From contig CAXXKR010000004.1 of NCBI GenBank assembly GCA_963674955.2, forward strand, positions 1,116,001-1,180,000: a stretch of DNA of 64,000 bases, written 5' to 3'. Within the stretch, counting starts at the first letter, position 1. Each line of letters opens with the position of its first letter. This document shows, piece by piece, positions 1 through 12,126 of this stretch. The DNA comes from G963674955 sp963674955 (GTDB lineage Bacteria > Desulfobacterota > Desulfovibrionia > Desulfovibrionales > Desulfovibrionaceae). The notes beneath the pieces were generated by a model. That model had not been told where the DNA came from. It was given only the letters and a program-made list of their open reading frames with translations, and did no database searches. The translations under genes and the position numbers were made by a program.

Positions 1-383
1 TTGGAAGGCAGGGTCTTGAGAAACCAGATATGGGCCACGGGAGCGGCAAGCTCGATGTGCCCCATGCGCTCGCGGCGCACCTTTGAGGAAATGACTTCGA
101 CTCCGCACTTTTCGCAGACGATGCCGCGGTGCTTCATGCGTTTGTACTTTCCGCAGTTGCATTCGTAGTCCTTAACGGGACCGAATATCTTGGCGCAGAA
201 AAGCCCGTCACGTTCCGGCTTGAAAGTCCGGTAGTTGATGGTCTCCGGCTTCTTGACCTCGCCGAAGGACCATTCCCTGATGACTTCGGGGGAGGCTATG
301 GAAATCTGAAGAGCCTTCAGGTTTTGTCCGGGGGCGTTCACGCCCGGAGTTCCGCGCACGGAGAACAGGTCGTCCAATGTCAT
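1..383 (-). CDS. rpoC: RNA polymerase beta' subunit, N-terminal part (cut by window edge)
   Basis: Only the first ~127 codons of the beta' subunit are present; the gene runs off the left end of the window. The reading frame starts at an ATG at 383 with the typical opening MTLDDLFSVRGTPG. Visible family features are the N-terminal zinc-binding domain, with cysteines at about residues 75, 77, 90 and 93 (CNCG ... CEKC), and the KPETINYRTFKPERDGLFC segment. It lies 87 bases downstream of rpoB in the usual rpoBC order, so it is almost certainly cotranscribed. It provides most of the catalytic centre of RNA polymerase, but the NADFDGD active-site region lies outside this window. Confidence 0.97.
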   Translation of the reverse strand, partial: MTLDDLFSVRGTPGVNAPGQNLKALQISIASPEVIREWSFGEVKKPETINYRTFKPERDGLFCAKIFGPVKDYECNCGKYKRMKHRGIVCEKCGVEVISSKVRRERMGHIELAAPVAHIWFLKTLPS

Positions 384-418
384 GGCTACCTCTTCGTAAT
401 TAAAGTTTTTATTATCAT

Positions 419-444
419 CCCGGCCCCGCCTAAGCGAGGCCGGG
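419..444 (-). other. Stem-loop in the rpoB-rpoC spacer
   Basis: The 87-base spacer between rpoB and rpoC holds a GC-rich inverted repeat (CCCGGCC / GGCCGGG arms, with further pairing toward the loop). In the transcript it is followed by an A-rich stretch, not a U-run, so it is not a canonical terminator. A processing or stabilising hairpin is the simplest reading; function is inferred only. Confidence 0.55.
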
Positions 445-470
445 TGTAATCAACACTGTTTCCCGGCGCT

Positions 471-4598
<4,128 letters not shown>

Positions 4599-4724
4599 TT
4601 TACCCTCACGCTTGAGTGGTTTGGTGTTTGGGGGCGGTCCGGTTGCAGGAATTGAACCATCAATGCGTCAATTCGTGTAACCTATTAGAATTATTGAAAA
4701 GTGGCCTTAGAAAGCCGATAGCAC

Positions 4725-4760
4725 AAAGAGCGCAAACCCCAGAACGGGGTTGCGCTCTTT
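4725..4760 (-). terminator. Hairpin between rplL and rpoB (probable attenuator)
   Basis: A long inverted repeat lies just after the rplL stop: AAAGAGCGCAACCCC pairs with GGGGTTTGCGCTCTTT around a TTCT loop, with one bulge. The transcript continues with only UUUG, so termination should be partial. An attenuator separating L10/L12 from beta/beta' expression is well known at this position in other bacteria; that role here is inference from location. Confidence 0.65.
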
Positions 4761-4779
4761 ATAATTATATACCGATTTA

Positions 4780-5166
4780 TTACTTAACTTCAACGCTTGC
4801 GCCTGCTTCCTCAAGCTGCTTGACGACTTCGTCTGCCTCTTCCTTGGAAACGCCTTCCTTGATGGCCTGGGGAATCTCGTCCACCTTGGCTTTGGCCTCC
4901 TTGAGGCCGAGTCCGGTGATGGCGCGAACGGCCTTGATGACGGCGATCTTGTTGTCGCCGACACCGGAGAGGACAACGTCGAACTCGGTCTGCTCGTCGT
5001 CGGCTGCGGCACCGCCGTCAGCGGCGGGGGCAACGGCGACGGCAGCCACGGGGGCGGCGGCGGAAACGCCAAACTTCTCTTCGAGCTCCTTGATGAACTC
5101 GGACAATTCCAAAACGGTCATGTTGCCGATGAACTCAGCAACCTGCTCTCTTGTGATATCAGCCAT
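4780..5166 (-). CDS. rplL: 50S ribosomal protein L7/L12
   Basis: The 128-residue acidic stalk protein L7/L12, which binds the L10 C-terminus as dimers and recruits translation factors. It shows the N-terminal dimerisation helix (TVLELSEFIKELEEKFGV), an alanine/glycine-rich hinge at about residues 34-56, and the conserved globular C-terminal domain with FDVVLSGVGDNKIAVIKAVR and GLGLKEAKAKVDEIP. The start ATG at 5166 has an AAAGGAG ribosome binding site. It is directly downstream of rplJ, as in most bacteria. Confidence 0.98.
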   Translation of the reverse strand: MADITREQVAEFIGNMTVLELSEFIKELEEKFGVSAAAPVAAVAVAPAADGGAAADDEQTEFDVVLSGVGDNKIAVIKAVRAITGLGLKEAKAKVDEIPQAIKEGVSKEEADEVVKQLEEAGASVEVK

Positions 5167-5211
5167 TTCTGATTTCTCCTTTTGAAACTTTGACTTCGCT
5201 TTAGGCGAAAA

Positions 5212-5733
5212 TTATGCGGCTTCCTTCTGATCCTTGATAGCATTCAATGCGTAAAGGAAATTCCGCAACAGGTTTGCGAACAAGCCGACAAAGTTGGTGG
5301 GCACGGCATTCATTGTGCCGAGAGCCATGGCCAACAGTTCCGGCTTGCTCGGTAGCTTAGCAAGCTCATTAACGCCACCAGCGTCAAGAAAACTCCCCTC
5401 AAGGCTACCGAACTTCAATTTAAATTTCTTGCTGGTCTTCGCAAAGTCAGCAAGAGCCTTTGCCAGGGCCACGGGATCGTCATATCCGATGGCAATGGCG
5501 CAGTTTTCCTTGAAATGTTCGGTCAGGACACCATGATCGGTATCCTTCATAGCCAACCGGGCCAGGGTGTTCTTGACGACTTGGTAATCGACTCCGGCTT
5601 CATTGAGCTTGACCCTGAGGTTCGTTATCTCCTCGACGGTCATGCCCTTGAAGTCGGTGACGATGGCAATGCTTGCCCTGCCAGCTTTTTCATTAAGCTG
5701 CTCAATAATCTGGGCTTTCTCTTGCCTGTTCAC
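5212..5733 (-). CDS. rplJ: 50S ribosomal protein L10
   Basis: L10 forms the base of the ribosomal stalk and carries L7/L12 dimers on its C-terminal helix. The frame stays open to a GTG at 5742, but that codon overlaps the AAGGAG ribosome binding site. The GTG at 5733, eight bases downstream of it, is the better start and gives MNRQEKAQIIEQL and about 173 residues. The family signature runs through IAIVTDFKGMTVEEI, LRVKLNEAG and VVKNTLARLA. It is followed 45 bases later by rplL and preceded by a long leader that probably mediates autoregulation by the L10-L12 complex. Confidence 0.97.
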   Translation of the reverse strand: MNRQEKAQIIEQLNEKAGRASIAIVTDFKGMTVEEITNLRVKLNEAGVDYQVVKNTLARLAMKDTDHGVLTEHFKENCAIAIGYDDPVALAKALADFAKTSKKFKLKFGSLEGSFLDAGGVNELAKLPSKPELLAMALGTMNAVPTNFVGLFANLLRNFLYALNAIKDQKEAA

Positions 5734-5742
5734 CAAACACAC

Positions 5743-5885
5743 TCCTTATTCATTCGGCCCGGAAAGCAAGTCAAAGTTCTGTCTCGGCAGGAATTTAAGG
5801 ACCACGTCCACCTGCTTTCTTCGACTCGACTTCCCGTGCATATATTAAAGCCTGGCCAACGGGAGCGGCCAAGCATAACGCCTAA
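5743..5885 (-). promoter_or_regulatory. Probable L10 leader (autoregulatory mRNA structure)
   Basis: The 142-base gap between rplA and rplJ is unusually long for this packed operon. It contains an inverted repeat (TTGGCCGCTCCCGTTGGCCAG) and, closer to rplJ, CCTGCCGAGACAG, which resembles the conserved tail of L10 leader RNAs. Location and motif support an L10-L12 binding leader; folding was not computed. Confidence 0.5.
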
Positions 5886-6593
5886 TTAGGCCTCCAGAAA
5901 CTTGCGAATGGTCTGGGGATCGATCTTCACTCCGGGACCCATGGTGGTGGCGACAGCCAAGCCGCGCATGTATGTGCCCTTGGAGGAGGAAGGCTTCAGG
6001 CGATTCACGGTATCCAGGAGGGCGCGCAGATTCTCCAACAGCTTCTCGGCTCCGAAGGAAACCTTGCCGATGGGGGCGTGCAGCACTCCGGCCTTGTCGA
6101 CCCTGAATTCGATCTTGCCCGCCTTGAGTTCCTTGACGGCCTGTCCGATGTCGAATGTGACCGTTCCGGTCTTGGCGTTGGGCATCAAGCCCCTGGGGCC
6201 AAGCACCTTGCCGATCTTGCCGACCAGGGCCATCATGTCGGGCGTGGCCACGACCTTGTCGAATTCCATCCAGCCGCCCTTGATCCTTTCGATCAGGTCT
6301 TCGGCGCCAACGACATCGGCTCCGGCCTCCTTGGCCTCGGCTTCCTTGTCGCTCTTGCAGAAGGCTGCGACGCGAACATCCTTTCCAAGGCCGTTGGGCA
6401 GGGTCACTGCTCCGCGGACCATCTGGTCGGAATATTTTGGATCAACTCCGAGATTCAGGGCGATGTCAACGGTTTCGTCGAATTTGGCGAAAGCCTTGTC
6501 AACAGCGACCTTAACGGCTTCGTCCACAGGAACCTTTTGAACCTGGTCCAAGCCCTCAGCGGCGTTGCGATAATTCTTTCCATGTTTAGCCAT
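5886..6593 (-). CDS. rplA: 50S ribosomal protein L1
   Basis: A 235-residue L1, the protein of the mobile L1 stalk near the E site and a translational repressor of the L11 operon in other bacteria. Recognisable blocks are MAKHGKNYR at the start, FDETVDIALNLGVDPKYSDQ, RGAVTLPNGLGK, MALVGKIGKVLGPRGLMPN and KIEFRVDKAGVLHAPIGK. It starts 15 bases after the rplK stop, so the two are surely cotranscribed. Confidence 0.98.
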   Translation of the reverse strand: MAKHGKNYRNAAEGLDQVQKVPVDEAVKVAVDKAFAKFDETVDIALNLGVDPKYSDQMVRGAVTLPNGLGKDVRVAAFCKSDKEAEAKEAGADVVGAEDLIERIKGGWMEFDKVVATPDMMALVGKIGKVLGPRGLMPNAKTGTVTFDIGQAVKELKAGKIEFRVDKAGVLHAPIGKVSFGAEKLLENLRALLDTVNRLKPSSSKGTYMRGLAVATTMGPGVKIDPQTIRKFLEA

Positions 6594-6608
6594 GATTATA
6601 AGTCCTCG

Positions 6609-7034
6609 CTAACCTTTTACTTCTATACCCATGCTACGGGCGGTACCCTCAATGCAAAGCATTGCGGCATTGATGTCCATGGCATTGAGGTCGGGCATCT
6701 TGATCTCGGCAATTTCCTTGATCTGTGCCTTGGTGACCTTGCCGACCTTGGTCTTGTTGGGCTCACCGCTTCCCTTGTCCAGCTTGGCGGCCTTGAGAAT
6801 AAGGGTCGAAGCCGGCGGAGTCTTGGTGATGAAGGAAAAGGATCTGTCGGCGTAGACAGTGATGACCACGGGAATGATCATCCCTTTCTGGTCCTGCGTC
6901 TTGGCGTTGAACGCCTTGCAGAACTCCATGATGTTCACGCCGTGCTGGCCCAACGCCGGCCCCACCGGGGGGGAAGGGTTGGCCGAGGCGGCAGGAATCT
7001 GCAGTTTTATTTTGCCTATTTCTTTCTTGGCCAT
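6609..7034 (-). CDS. rplK: 50S ribosomal protein L11
   Basis: The 141-residue L11, which binds the GTPase-associated centre of 23S rRNA and is needed for stringent-factor activation. The sequence shows the proline-rich N-terminal signature (KLQIPAASANPSPPVGPALGQHGVNIMEFCKAFN within about residues 9-42) and the C-terminal rRNA-binding domain with KLDKGSGEPNKTKVGKV and MNAAM-like DINAAMLCIEGTARSMGI. It follows nusG by 45 bases. Confidence 0.98.
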   Translation of the reverse strand: MAKKEIGKIKLQIPAASANPSPPVGPALGQHGVNIMEFCKAFNAKTQDQKGMIIPVVITVYADRSFSFITKTPPASTLILKAAKLDKGSGEPNKTKVGKVTKAQIKEIAEIKMPDLNAMDINAAMLCIEGTARSMGIEVKG

Positions 7035-7079
7035 TTTGATTACCTCAAATTCTAGCGGTACGCTCAGGGTTGGAGCAGA

Positions 7080-7643
7080 TTACCCTTTGGTTACCTGAAC
7101 GAAATCGAGCTCAACAGGGGTCTGCCTTCCAAAAATGGAAACCGAGGCCTTAAGTTTGCCCTTTTCGTAATTTACTTCTTCCACTACTCCGTTGAAACCG
7201 CTGAAAGGACCATCGACAACCCTGATCTCGTCCCCTCTCTCGAAGTTGAACTTGGGACGTGGTTGTTCCTGCCGGGTCTCCATCATATTCAAAATATGCT
7301 GAGCCTCGCTATCCTTCATTGGAGTCGGACGATTCTTGCCGCCCACAAAGCCAGTGACCCTGGGTATGGACTGAACCAGATGCCAGGACTCGTCGTCCAT
7401 GACCATCTGGATCATTATATAGCCGGGATAAAACTTGCGGGTCGAGGTTTTTCTCTCGCCCTTGACCATCTCAACGACCTTTTCCGTCGGCATCACGACC
7501 TGTTTTATCAAGCCGTTGTCCTGTCCGGTCCGCATCATTTCGAGAATAGTCTTCTCGACACGCTGCTCGTAGCCCGAGTAGGTATGCAGTATATACCAGC
7601 GTGCGGGTCTTTCCTGGCTATTCAGGATTTCTTCACCATTCAT
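7080..7643 (-). CDS. nusG: Transcription termination/antitermination factor NusG
   Basis: NusG links RNA polymerase to Rho and to the ribosome. The frame is open to a GTG at 7652, but the AAGG ribosome binding site favours the ATG at 7643, ten bases away, giving 187 residues. The N-terminal NGN domain shows RWYILHTYSGYEQRVEKTI, KFYPGYIMIQMVMDDESWHLV and VTGFVGG. The C-terminal KOW domain shows GDEIRVVDGPFSGFNGVVEEVN. It lies between secE and rplK, the usual arrangement. Confidence 0.98.
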   Translation of the reverse strand: MNGEEILNSQERPARWYILHTYSGYEQRVEKTILEMMRTGQDNGLIKQVVMPTEKVVEMVKGERKTSTRKFYPGYIMIQMVMDDESWHLVQSIPRVTGFVGGKNRPTPMKDSEAQHILNMMETRQEQPRPKFNFERGDEIRVVDGPFSGFNGVVEEVNYEKGKLKASVSIFGRQTPVELDFVQVTKG

Positions 7644-7665
7644 CGGGGCCACACCTTAATAAAGG

Positions 7666-7953
7666 TTAGGATAATATAGCCTCTACGATCTTGGACAAAC
7701 CCAAGTCAACGAGACCCAAATAAAGAGCCATGACGATGGTCAGAACAATCACCGCAATGCATGTAGTAACAGTCTCTTTACGGGAAGGCCAGACTACCTT
7801 TTTTATTTCGACCTTGGACTCCTCAAAGAATTCGATGAATTCCTTGACTTTGCCCACGATCCCGGTGGGTTTGGACTTTGCGGGCTGGGTGCTTGCGGCA
7901 ACCTTGCGCTGAGACTCTCCCTCTCCGGTTTTCTTATTCTTAGTTTTGGCCAT
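7666..7953 (-). CDS. secE: Protein translocase subunit SecE
   Basis: A 95-residue single-membrane-span SecE, the clamp subunit of the SecYEG channel. The N-terminal ~40 residues are basic and low-complexity. They are followed by the conserved amphipathic helix VKEFIEFFEESKVEIKKVVWPSRKET and one transmembrane segment (about residues 66-88). It sits 22 bases before nusG and just after tRNA-Trp, the conserved context for this small gene. Confidence 0.96.
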   Translation of the reverse strand: MAKTKNKKTGEGESQRKVAASTQPAKSKPTGIVGKVKEFIEFFEESKVEIKKVVWPSRKETVTTCIAVIVLTIVMALYLGLVDLGLSKIVEAILS

Positions 7954-7979
7954 GTTTTATTCCCAGCTAAAATCAATAA

Positions 7980-8056
7980 TGGCAGGGGTGGAGGGATTCG
8001 AACCCCCAGCTTCCGGTTTTGGAGACCGGCACTCTAGCCGTTAGAGTTACACCCCT
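7980..8056 (-). tRNA. tRNA-Trp (anticodon CCA)
   Basis: A complete cloverleaf of 77 bases including an encoded CCA end. Acceptor arms AGGGGTG/CACCCCT pair perfectly. The anticodon stem is CCGGT/ACCGG with loop CTCCAAA (anticodon CCA), and the T arm has TTCGAAT. It lies between rpmG and secE. Confidence 0.97.
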
Positions 8057-8068
8057 GCGTTATTGAAG

Positions 8069-8218
8069 CTACTTGGATTCCTTGTGAACAGTATGCTTCC
8101 TGTCAAAGGGGCAGTACTTTTTCAGTTCAAGGCGACCAGTAGTGTTCTTCTTGTTCTTTCTCGTCGAATAGTTCCGACGTTTGCACTCGGTGCACTGCAA
8201 CAAGATATTAACGCGCAT
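8069..8218 (-). CDS. rpmG: 50S ribosomal protein L33
   Basis: A short gene of 49 residues reading MRVNILLQCTECKRRNYST and ending HTVHKESK, a clear L33 of normal length. It resembles the zinc-binding type, with cysteines at residues 9, 12 and 36, but where that type has a fourth cysteine (CPxC) this protein has CPFD. The zinc site may therefore be incomplete or use another ligand such as H42. It starts 3 bases downstream of the tuf stop. Confidence 0.95.
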   Translation of the reverse strand: MRVNILLQCTECKRRNYSTRKNKKNTTGRLELKKYCPFDRKHTVHKESK

Positions 8219-8221
8219 GCC

Positions 8222-9415
8222 TTACTCCATGATCTCGGTGACCACGCCCGCTCCGACAGTCCTTCCGCCCTCGCGGATGGCGAACCTGACGCCCTTTTCC
8301 ATGGCGATGGGTGCGATCATCTGGACTTCGAATGTGGCGTTGTCGCCGGGCATGACCATTTCCACGCCCTCTTCCAGGGTCACGACACCGGTGATGTCGG
8401 TGGTGCGGAAGTAGAACTGCGGACGATAGCCGGAGAAGAAGGGAGTGTGGCGGCCGCCCTCATCCTTGCTCAGGACGTAAACTTCGCCCTTGAACTTGGT
8501 GTGCGGGGTGATGCTGCCGGGCTTGGCCACAACCTGGCCGCGCTCGACTTCTTCGCGCTTGATGCCGCGAACGAGGATACCGACGTTGTCACCGGCCTGG
8601 CCCTGGTCCAGAACCTTGCGGAACATTTCCACGCCTGTGCAGGTGGTCTTGATGGTGTCCTTGATGCCGATGATTTCGACTTCCTCGCCGACCCTGACGA
8701 TGCCGCGCTCGACACGACCAGTCACGACGGTGCCGCGGCCGGAGATGGAGAAAACGTCTTCAACAGGCATGAGGAAGGGCATGTCGATGTCGCGCTCGGG
8801 CTCGGGGATGTAGCTGTCGCATGCATCCAAAAGCTCGAAGATCGGCTTGGCGGCCTCGTCGTCGACGCTCTCGCATTCCAGGGCCTTCAGGGCGCTGCCC
8901 ATGACGACCGGAATGTCGTCGCCGGGGAACTCGTACTTGCTAAGAAGTTCGCGAACTTCCAGCTCGACCAGTTCCAGGAGCTCTTCGTCGTCGACCATGT
9001 CGCACTTGTTGAGGAACACGACCATGCTGGGCACGCCGACCTGACGGGCGAGCAGGATGTGCTCACGGGTCTGGGGCATGGGGCCGTCGGTTGCGGCCAC
9101 GACCAGGATAGCGCCGTCCATCTGGGCTGCGCCGGTGATCATGTTCTTGATGTAGTCGGCGTGACCAGGGCAGTCCACGTGAGCATAGTGACGTGTCTCA
9201 GTCTCGTACTCGACGTGAGCTGTGGCGATGGTGATGCCGCGCTCTTTTTCTTCAGGAGCCTTATCGATCTCGTCGAAGGCAATGTACGTGCCCTGACCCT
9301 TCATGGACGCCAGTTTGGTGATGGCGGCGGTCAGAGTGGTTTTGCCGTGGTCGATATGGCCGATGGTACCGATGTTAACGTGCGGCTTGGTCCGCTCAAA
9401 TTTTGCCTTACCCAT
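8222..9415 (-). CDS. tuf: Elongation factor Tu
   Basis: A 397-residue EF-Tu, the GTPase that delivers aminoacyl-tRNA to the ribosome. The G motifs are intact: GHIDHGKTT (P-loop), RGITIATAHVEYE (switch I), DCPGHADY, NKCDMVDDEELLELVE and GSALKALE. Domains 2 and 3 follow, with RGTVVTGRVERG and the C-terminal REGGRTVGAGVVTEIME. It lies between the tRNA cluster and rpmG, as in many proteobacterial tufB loci. Only one tuf copy is visible in this window. Confidence 0.99.
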   Translation of the reverse strand: MGKAKFERTKPHVNIGTIGHIDHGKTTLTAAITKLASMKGQGTYIAFDEIDKAPEEKERGITIATAHVEYETETRHYAHVDCPGHADYIKNMITGAAQMDGAILVVAATDGPMPQTREHILLARQVGVPSMVVFLNKCDMVDDEELLELVELEVRELLSKYEFPGDDIPVVMGSALKALECESVDDEAAKPIFELLDACDSYIPEPERDIDMPFLMPVEDVFSISGRGTVVTGRVERGIVRVGEEVEIIGIKDTIKTTCTGVEMFRKVLDQGQAGDNVGILVRGIKREEVERGQVVAKPGSITPHTKFKGEVYVLSKDEGGRHTPFFSGYRPQFYFRTTDITGVVTLEEGVEMVMPGDNATFEVQMIAPIAMEKGVRFAIREGGRTVGAGVVTEIME

Positions 9416-9477
9416 TTTGAAATCCCCCTAAAGTTCTTTCAGATTTGTCCCAAAGGGCGTTTACAGTTAAAAATGTA

Positions 9478-9553
<76 letters not shown>

Positions 9554-9587
9554 AAAGCTCGTGTAGGGTGGTCATTGGAAGTCAAGC

Positions 9588-9665
9588 TGGAGCGGGAAAC
9601 GGGACTCGAACCCGCAACCCTCAGCTTGGAAGGCTGATGCTCTAGCCAAATTGAGCTATTCCCGC
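9588..9665 (-). tRNA. tRNA-Gly (anticodon TCC)
   Basis: A 78-base cloverleaf with encoded CCA. Acceptor GCGGGAA/TTCCCGC, anticodon loop CTTCCAA, T arm TTCGAGT. Part of the four-tRNA array before tuf. Confidence 0.97.
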
Positions 9666-9726
9666 CCGTCATTCCGTAGTCCACCGGCAGGTACGATCCT
9701 ACCTCCTACAGTACGGCTAACCTTTA

Positions 9727-9812
9727 TGGTGGTGGGGGGAGGATTTGAACCTCCGAAGGCGTACGCCGACAGATTTACAGTCTGTTCCCTTTGGCCACTC
9801 GGGAACCCCACC
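9727..9812 (-). tRNA. tRNA-Tyr (anticodon GTA)
   Basis: An 86-base class II tRNA with the long variable arm expected for tyrosine. Acceptor GGTGGGG/CCCCACC, anticodon loop CTGTAAA, encoded CCA. Confidence 0.97.
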
Positions 9813-9824
9813 AAAATTCAATCA

Positions 9825-9900
9825 TGGAGCTGGCGATGGGACTTGAACCCGCAACCTGCTGATTACAAATCAGCTGCTCTACCAATTGAGCTACGCCAGC
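9825..9900 (-). tRNA. tRNA-Thr (anticodon TGT)
   Basis: A 76-base cloverleaf with encoded CCA. Acceptor GCTGGCG/CGCCAGC, anticodon stem CTGAT/ATCAG with loop TTGTA, T arm TTCAAGT. It is the first gene of the tRNA-tuf transcription unit and a second threonine isoacceptor in the same array. Confidence 0.97.
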
Positions 9901-9917
9901 ACTCGTGAACGCAACTC

Positions 9918-9944
9918 AATATACGTCTAATTACAAAATTGCAA
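9918..9944 (-). promoter_or_regulatory. Candidate promoter of the tRNA-tuf operon
   Basis: Upstream of the first tRNA, reading leftward, lie TTGCAA (-35) and TATATT (-10) separated by 15 bases, slightly short of the ideal 17. The rest of 9901-10119 is AT-rich, carries no gene and shows no other clear signal. Confidence 0.4.
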
Positions 9945-10119
9945 GGTTTTTCCAAGCAATTTATTTTTTTGTCCGCATCTGTTTTTTTCCATACCCGAAG
10001 CAGCGGCAATTACTCAGATAACCTGAACCTTGTCAAGCGCATTAGCTAAAATAGTTTTTTATTTTTCGCGCTGATTGGGTTTTGACTCACAGGCCTTCTG
10101 GGCGTAATGCATCTAACCC

Positions 10120-11094
10120 ATGAACAGCCTGCCTTTCGCGCCGGACAGACCCTGGCTCGCCCCTTTGGCCGGATACTCGGATCTGCCCTTCAGAATGCTC
10201 TGCCGTCAATACGGCTGCGCCGGGGCCTTTACCGAAATGATCAGCGCCAAGGGACTGGTGTATGAAAACACCGGAACCAACAGGCTGTTGGCCACCTGCC
10301 CCAAGGACAAGCCGCTGGTAGTCCAGCTTTTCGGATCGGAACCCGACACCTACCCTCCGATAATGAATACGCTTATCGAGCAGGGATTCACTCATTTCGA
10401 CCTGAACTCCGGCTGCCCGGTGAAAAAAGTCCTCAAATCCGGCAGCGGGTCCGCCCTGCTCACCCACCCCAAAAAACTCGTGAGGATCGTGCGCGAAATG
10501 GTCAATACCGCGGGAGCGGGCAATGTCGGGGTGAAAATCAGGCTCGGCTTCAACATGAACGAGGACATCTTCATCGACCTGTCCAAGGAGCTTGAACAGG
10601 AGGGCGTGGGCTGGATCACCCTGCACCCCCGTTACGCCAAACAGATGTTCATGGGCAAGGCGGACTGGAGCAAGCTGGCCGAGCTGAGGAAGGCCGTGGC
10701 CGTCCCGATCATCGGCAGCGGAGACCTGTTCACGGCCCTGGACGCGGTCAGGTGTCTGGACGAAACCGGAATCCAGTGCGTGATGTTTGCCCGCGGCGCC
10801 CTATACAACCCGTCCATATTTGAAGATTTCGCCATTCTTTCCAGAGGCGGGCAACCCGAGCCCCTTGACGGCGAAAAACTTTCCCGAATGGTCGGCGAGC
10901 ATATCCGCCTGACACGCGAGCTGGACGGATGCCGCCGCTCCTTCAGAAAAATTCGTTCCATCATCCCAAGATATGCCAAGGGACTGGAAAACATACGCGC
11001 CTTGCGCTCCAGGCTGGCCGAATGTTCGGACTGGGACGAATTGGAAAAGGCCGCCAGGGAAATTGCGCTTCTCAAAAGAGTGGATAAAGTGTAA
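10120..11094 (+). CDS. tRNA-dihydrouridine synthase (Dus family)
   Basis: A 324-residue flavoenzyme that reduces specific uridines in the D-loop of tRNA. The TIM-barrel Dus signature is present: WLAPLAGYSDLPFRMLCRQYG at the N-terminus for FMN binding, LNSGCPVKKVLKSGSGSALL carrying the catalytic cysteine at about residue 98, VKIRLGF, ITLHPRYAKQMFMGKADW and IIGSGDLFT. The C-terminal helical tRNA-binding domain follows. It best fits the DusB-like group, but the subfamily cannot be fixed by eye. No strong ribosome binding site is seen before the ATG. It is divergent from the tRNA-tuf operon and 48 bases before the CheV-type gene. Confidence 0.88.
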   Translation: MNSLPFAPDRPWLAPLAGYSDLPFRMLCRQYGCAGAFTEMISAKGLVYENTGTNRLLATCPKDKPLVVQLFGSEPDTYPPIMNTLIEQGFTHFDLNSGCPVKKVLKSGSGSALLTHPKKLVRIVREMVNTAGAGNVGVKIRLGFNMNEDIFIDLSKELEQEGVGWITLHPRYAKQMFMGKADWSKLAELRKAVAVPIIGSGDLFTALDAVRCLDETGIQCVMFARGALYNPSIFEDFAILSRGGQPEPLDGEKLSRMVGEHIRLTRELDGCRRSFRKIRSIIPRYAKGLENIRALRSRLAECSDWDELEKAAREIALLKRVDKV

Positions 11095-11142
11095 TCAATC
11101 ATCAAAATATAAAAACGCATCCTTGGATTTGGAGTCATTCTT

Positions 11143-12126
11143 ATGAGCCTGCAAACAAACATCCTCCTCGAGGCCGGCACCAACGAGCTGGAAATTGTCG
11201 AATTTTACATTGAAGAAGAGTCACGGGACGAAAAGAAAAAGAGCTACAAGGGACACTACGGCGTCAACGTGGCCAAGGTTCTGGAAATACTTCGCATGCC
11301 GGAGATAACGGACATGCCGGACGTCTCGCACCCTGCGGTCCTGGGAGCCTTCAACCTGCGCTCCAAGATCATCCCCCTGGTGGACCTGGGCAAGTGGCTG
11401 AACAAGAAACGGGTGGAAACCGAACCGCCCAAGGTCATAGTCACTGAATTCAACCAGCTCAAGTCCGCCTTCCTGGTTTCGGGCGTGACAAGAATCCACC
11501 GCATAAGTTGGGAGGACGTCGAAGCCCCGGACAAATACATGTCGTCCCTGACGGGAAACAGCATCACAGGCGTAGTCAAGATGGAGGGCAGGATAGTCTT
11601 TGTCCTGGATTTGGAAAAGATAATTTCAGACCTGAATCCCGATGCCGCGCTCAAGCTTGACGACACCGTGGACTGGAGCGCGGAACACCATTACAAGGCG
11701 TTGATCGCCGACGACTCCACTCTTATCCGTGAAATGATGAAGGATTTGCTCAGAAAAGCCAACTTTCAGGTGGAGACGACCACCAACGGACGCGAATGCT
11801 GGAACAGGCTCCTTGATCTCAAGGCCAAGTCCATTGAGGCGGGACGCCCCCTTTCGGACTACGTCCAGGTGGTTGTCTCGGACATTGAAATGCCCATGAT
11901 GGACGGCCACAACCTGACCAAGCGCATCAAGGAAGACCCGGAATTGCGGAAACTGCCCGTGATCCTCTTCTCGTCCCTGATCACGGAAAAGCTCCGTCAC
12001 AAGGGCGACACGGTCGGCGCTGACGACCAGATATCAAAGCCGGAAATGACAAGGCTGGCCCAAAAGGCCGTATACCTTATTCAAAACCGCATGGATCTGG
12101 AAGAAAAGGAAGCGTTGCAGGCCTAA
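11143..12126 (+). CDS. cheV: CheV-type chemotaxis coupling protein (CheW-REC)
   Basis: A 327-residue two-domain protein. Residues ~15-170 form a CheW-like coupling domain (YGVNVAKVLEILRMPEITDMPDVSHPAVLGAFNLR split across the conserved strands, then IIPLVDLGKWL and ITGVVKMEGRIVFVLDLEKI). Residues ~188-315 form a receiver domain with the acidic pair ADDS, the phosphoacceptor aspartate in VSDIEMPMMDG, a conserved S in FSSL and a lysine in ISKPE. CheV proteins couple chemoreceptors to CheA and can be phosphorylated by it. Here the gene stands apart from other che genes. Its last 4 bases overlap the end of hypE on the other strand. Confidence 0.92.
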   Translation: MSLQTNILLEAGTNELEIVEFYIEEESRDEKKKSYKGHYGVNVAKVLEILRMPEITDMPDVSHPAVLGAFNLRSKIIPLVDLGKWLNKKRVETEPPKVIVTEFNQLKSAFLVSGVTRIHRISWEDVEAPDKYMSSLTGNSITGVVKMEGRIVFVLDLEKIISDLNPDAALKLDDTVDWSAEHHYKALIADDSTLIREMMKDLLRKANFQVETTTNGRECWNRLLDLKAKSIEAGRPLSDYVQVVVSDIEMPMMDGHNLTKRIKEDPELRKLPVILFSSLITEKLRHKGDTVGADDQISKPEMTRLAQKAVYLIQNRMDLEEKEALQA

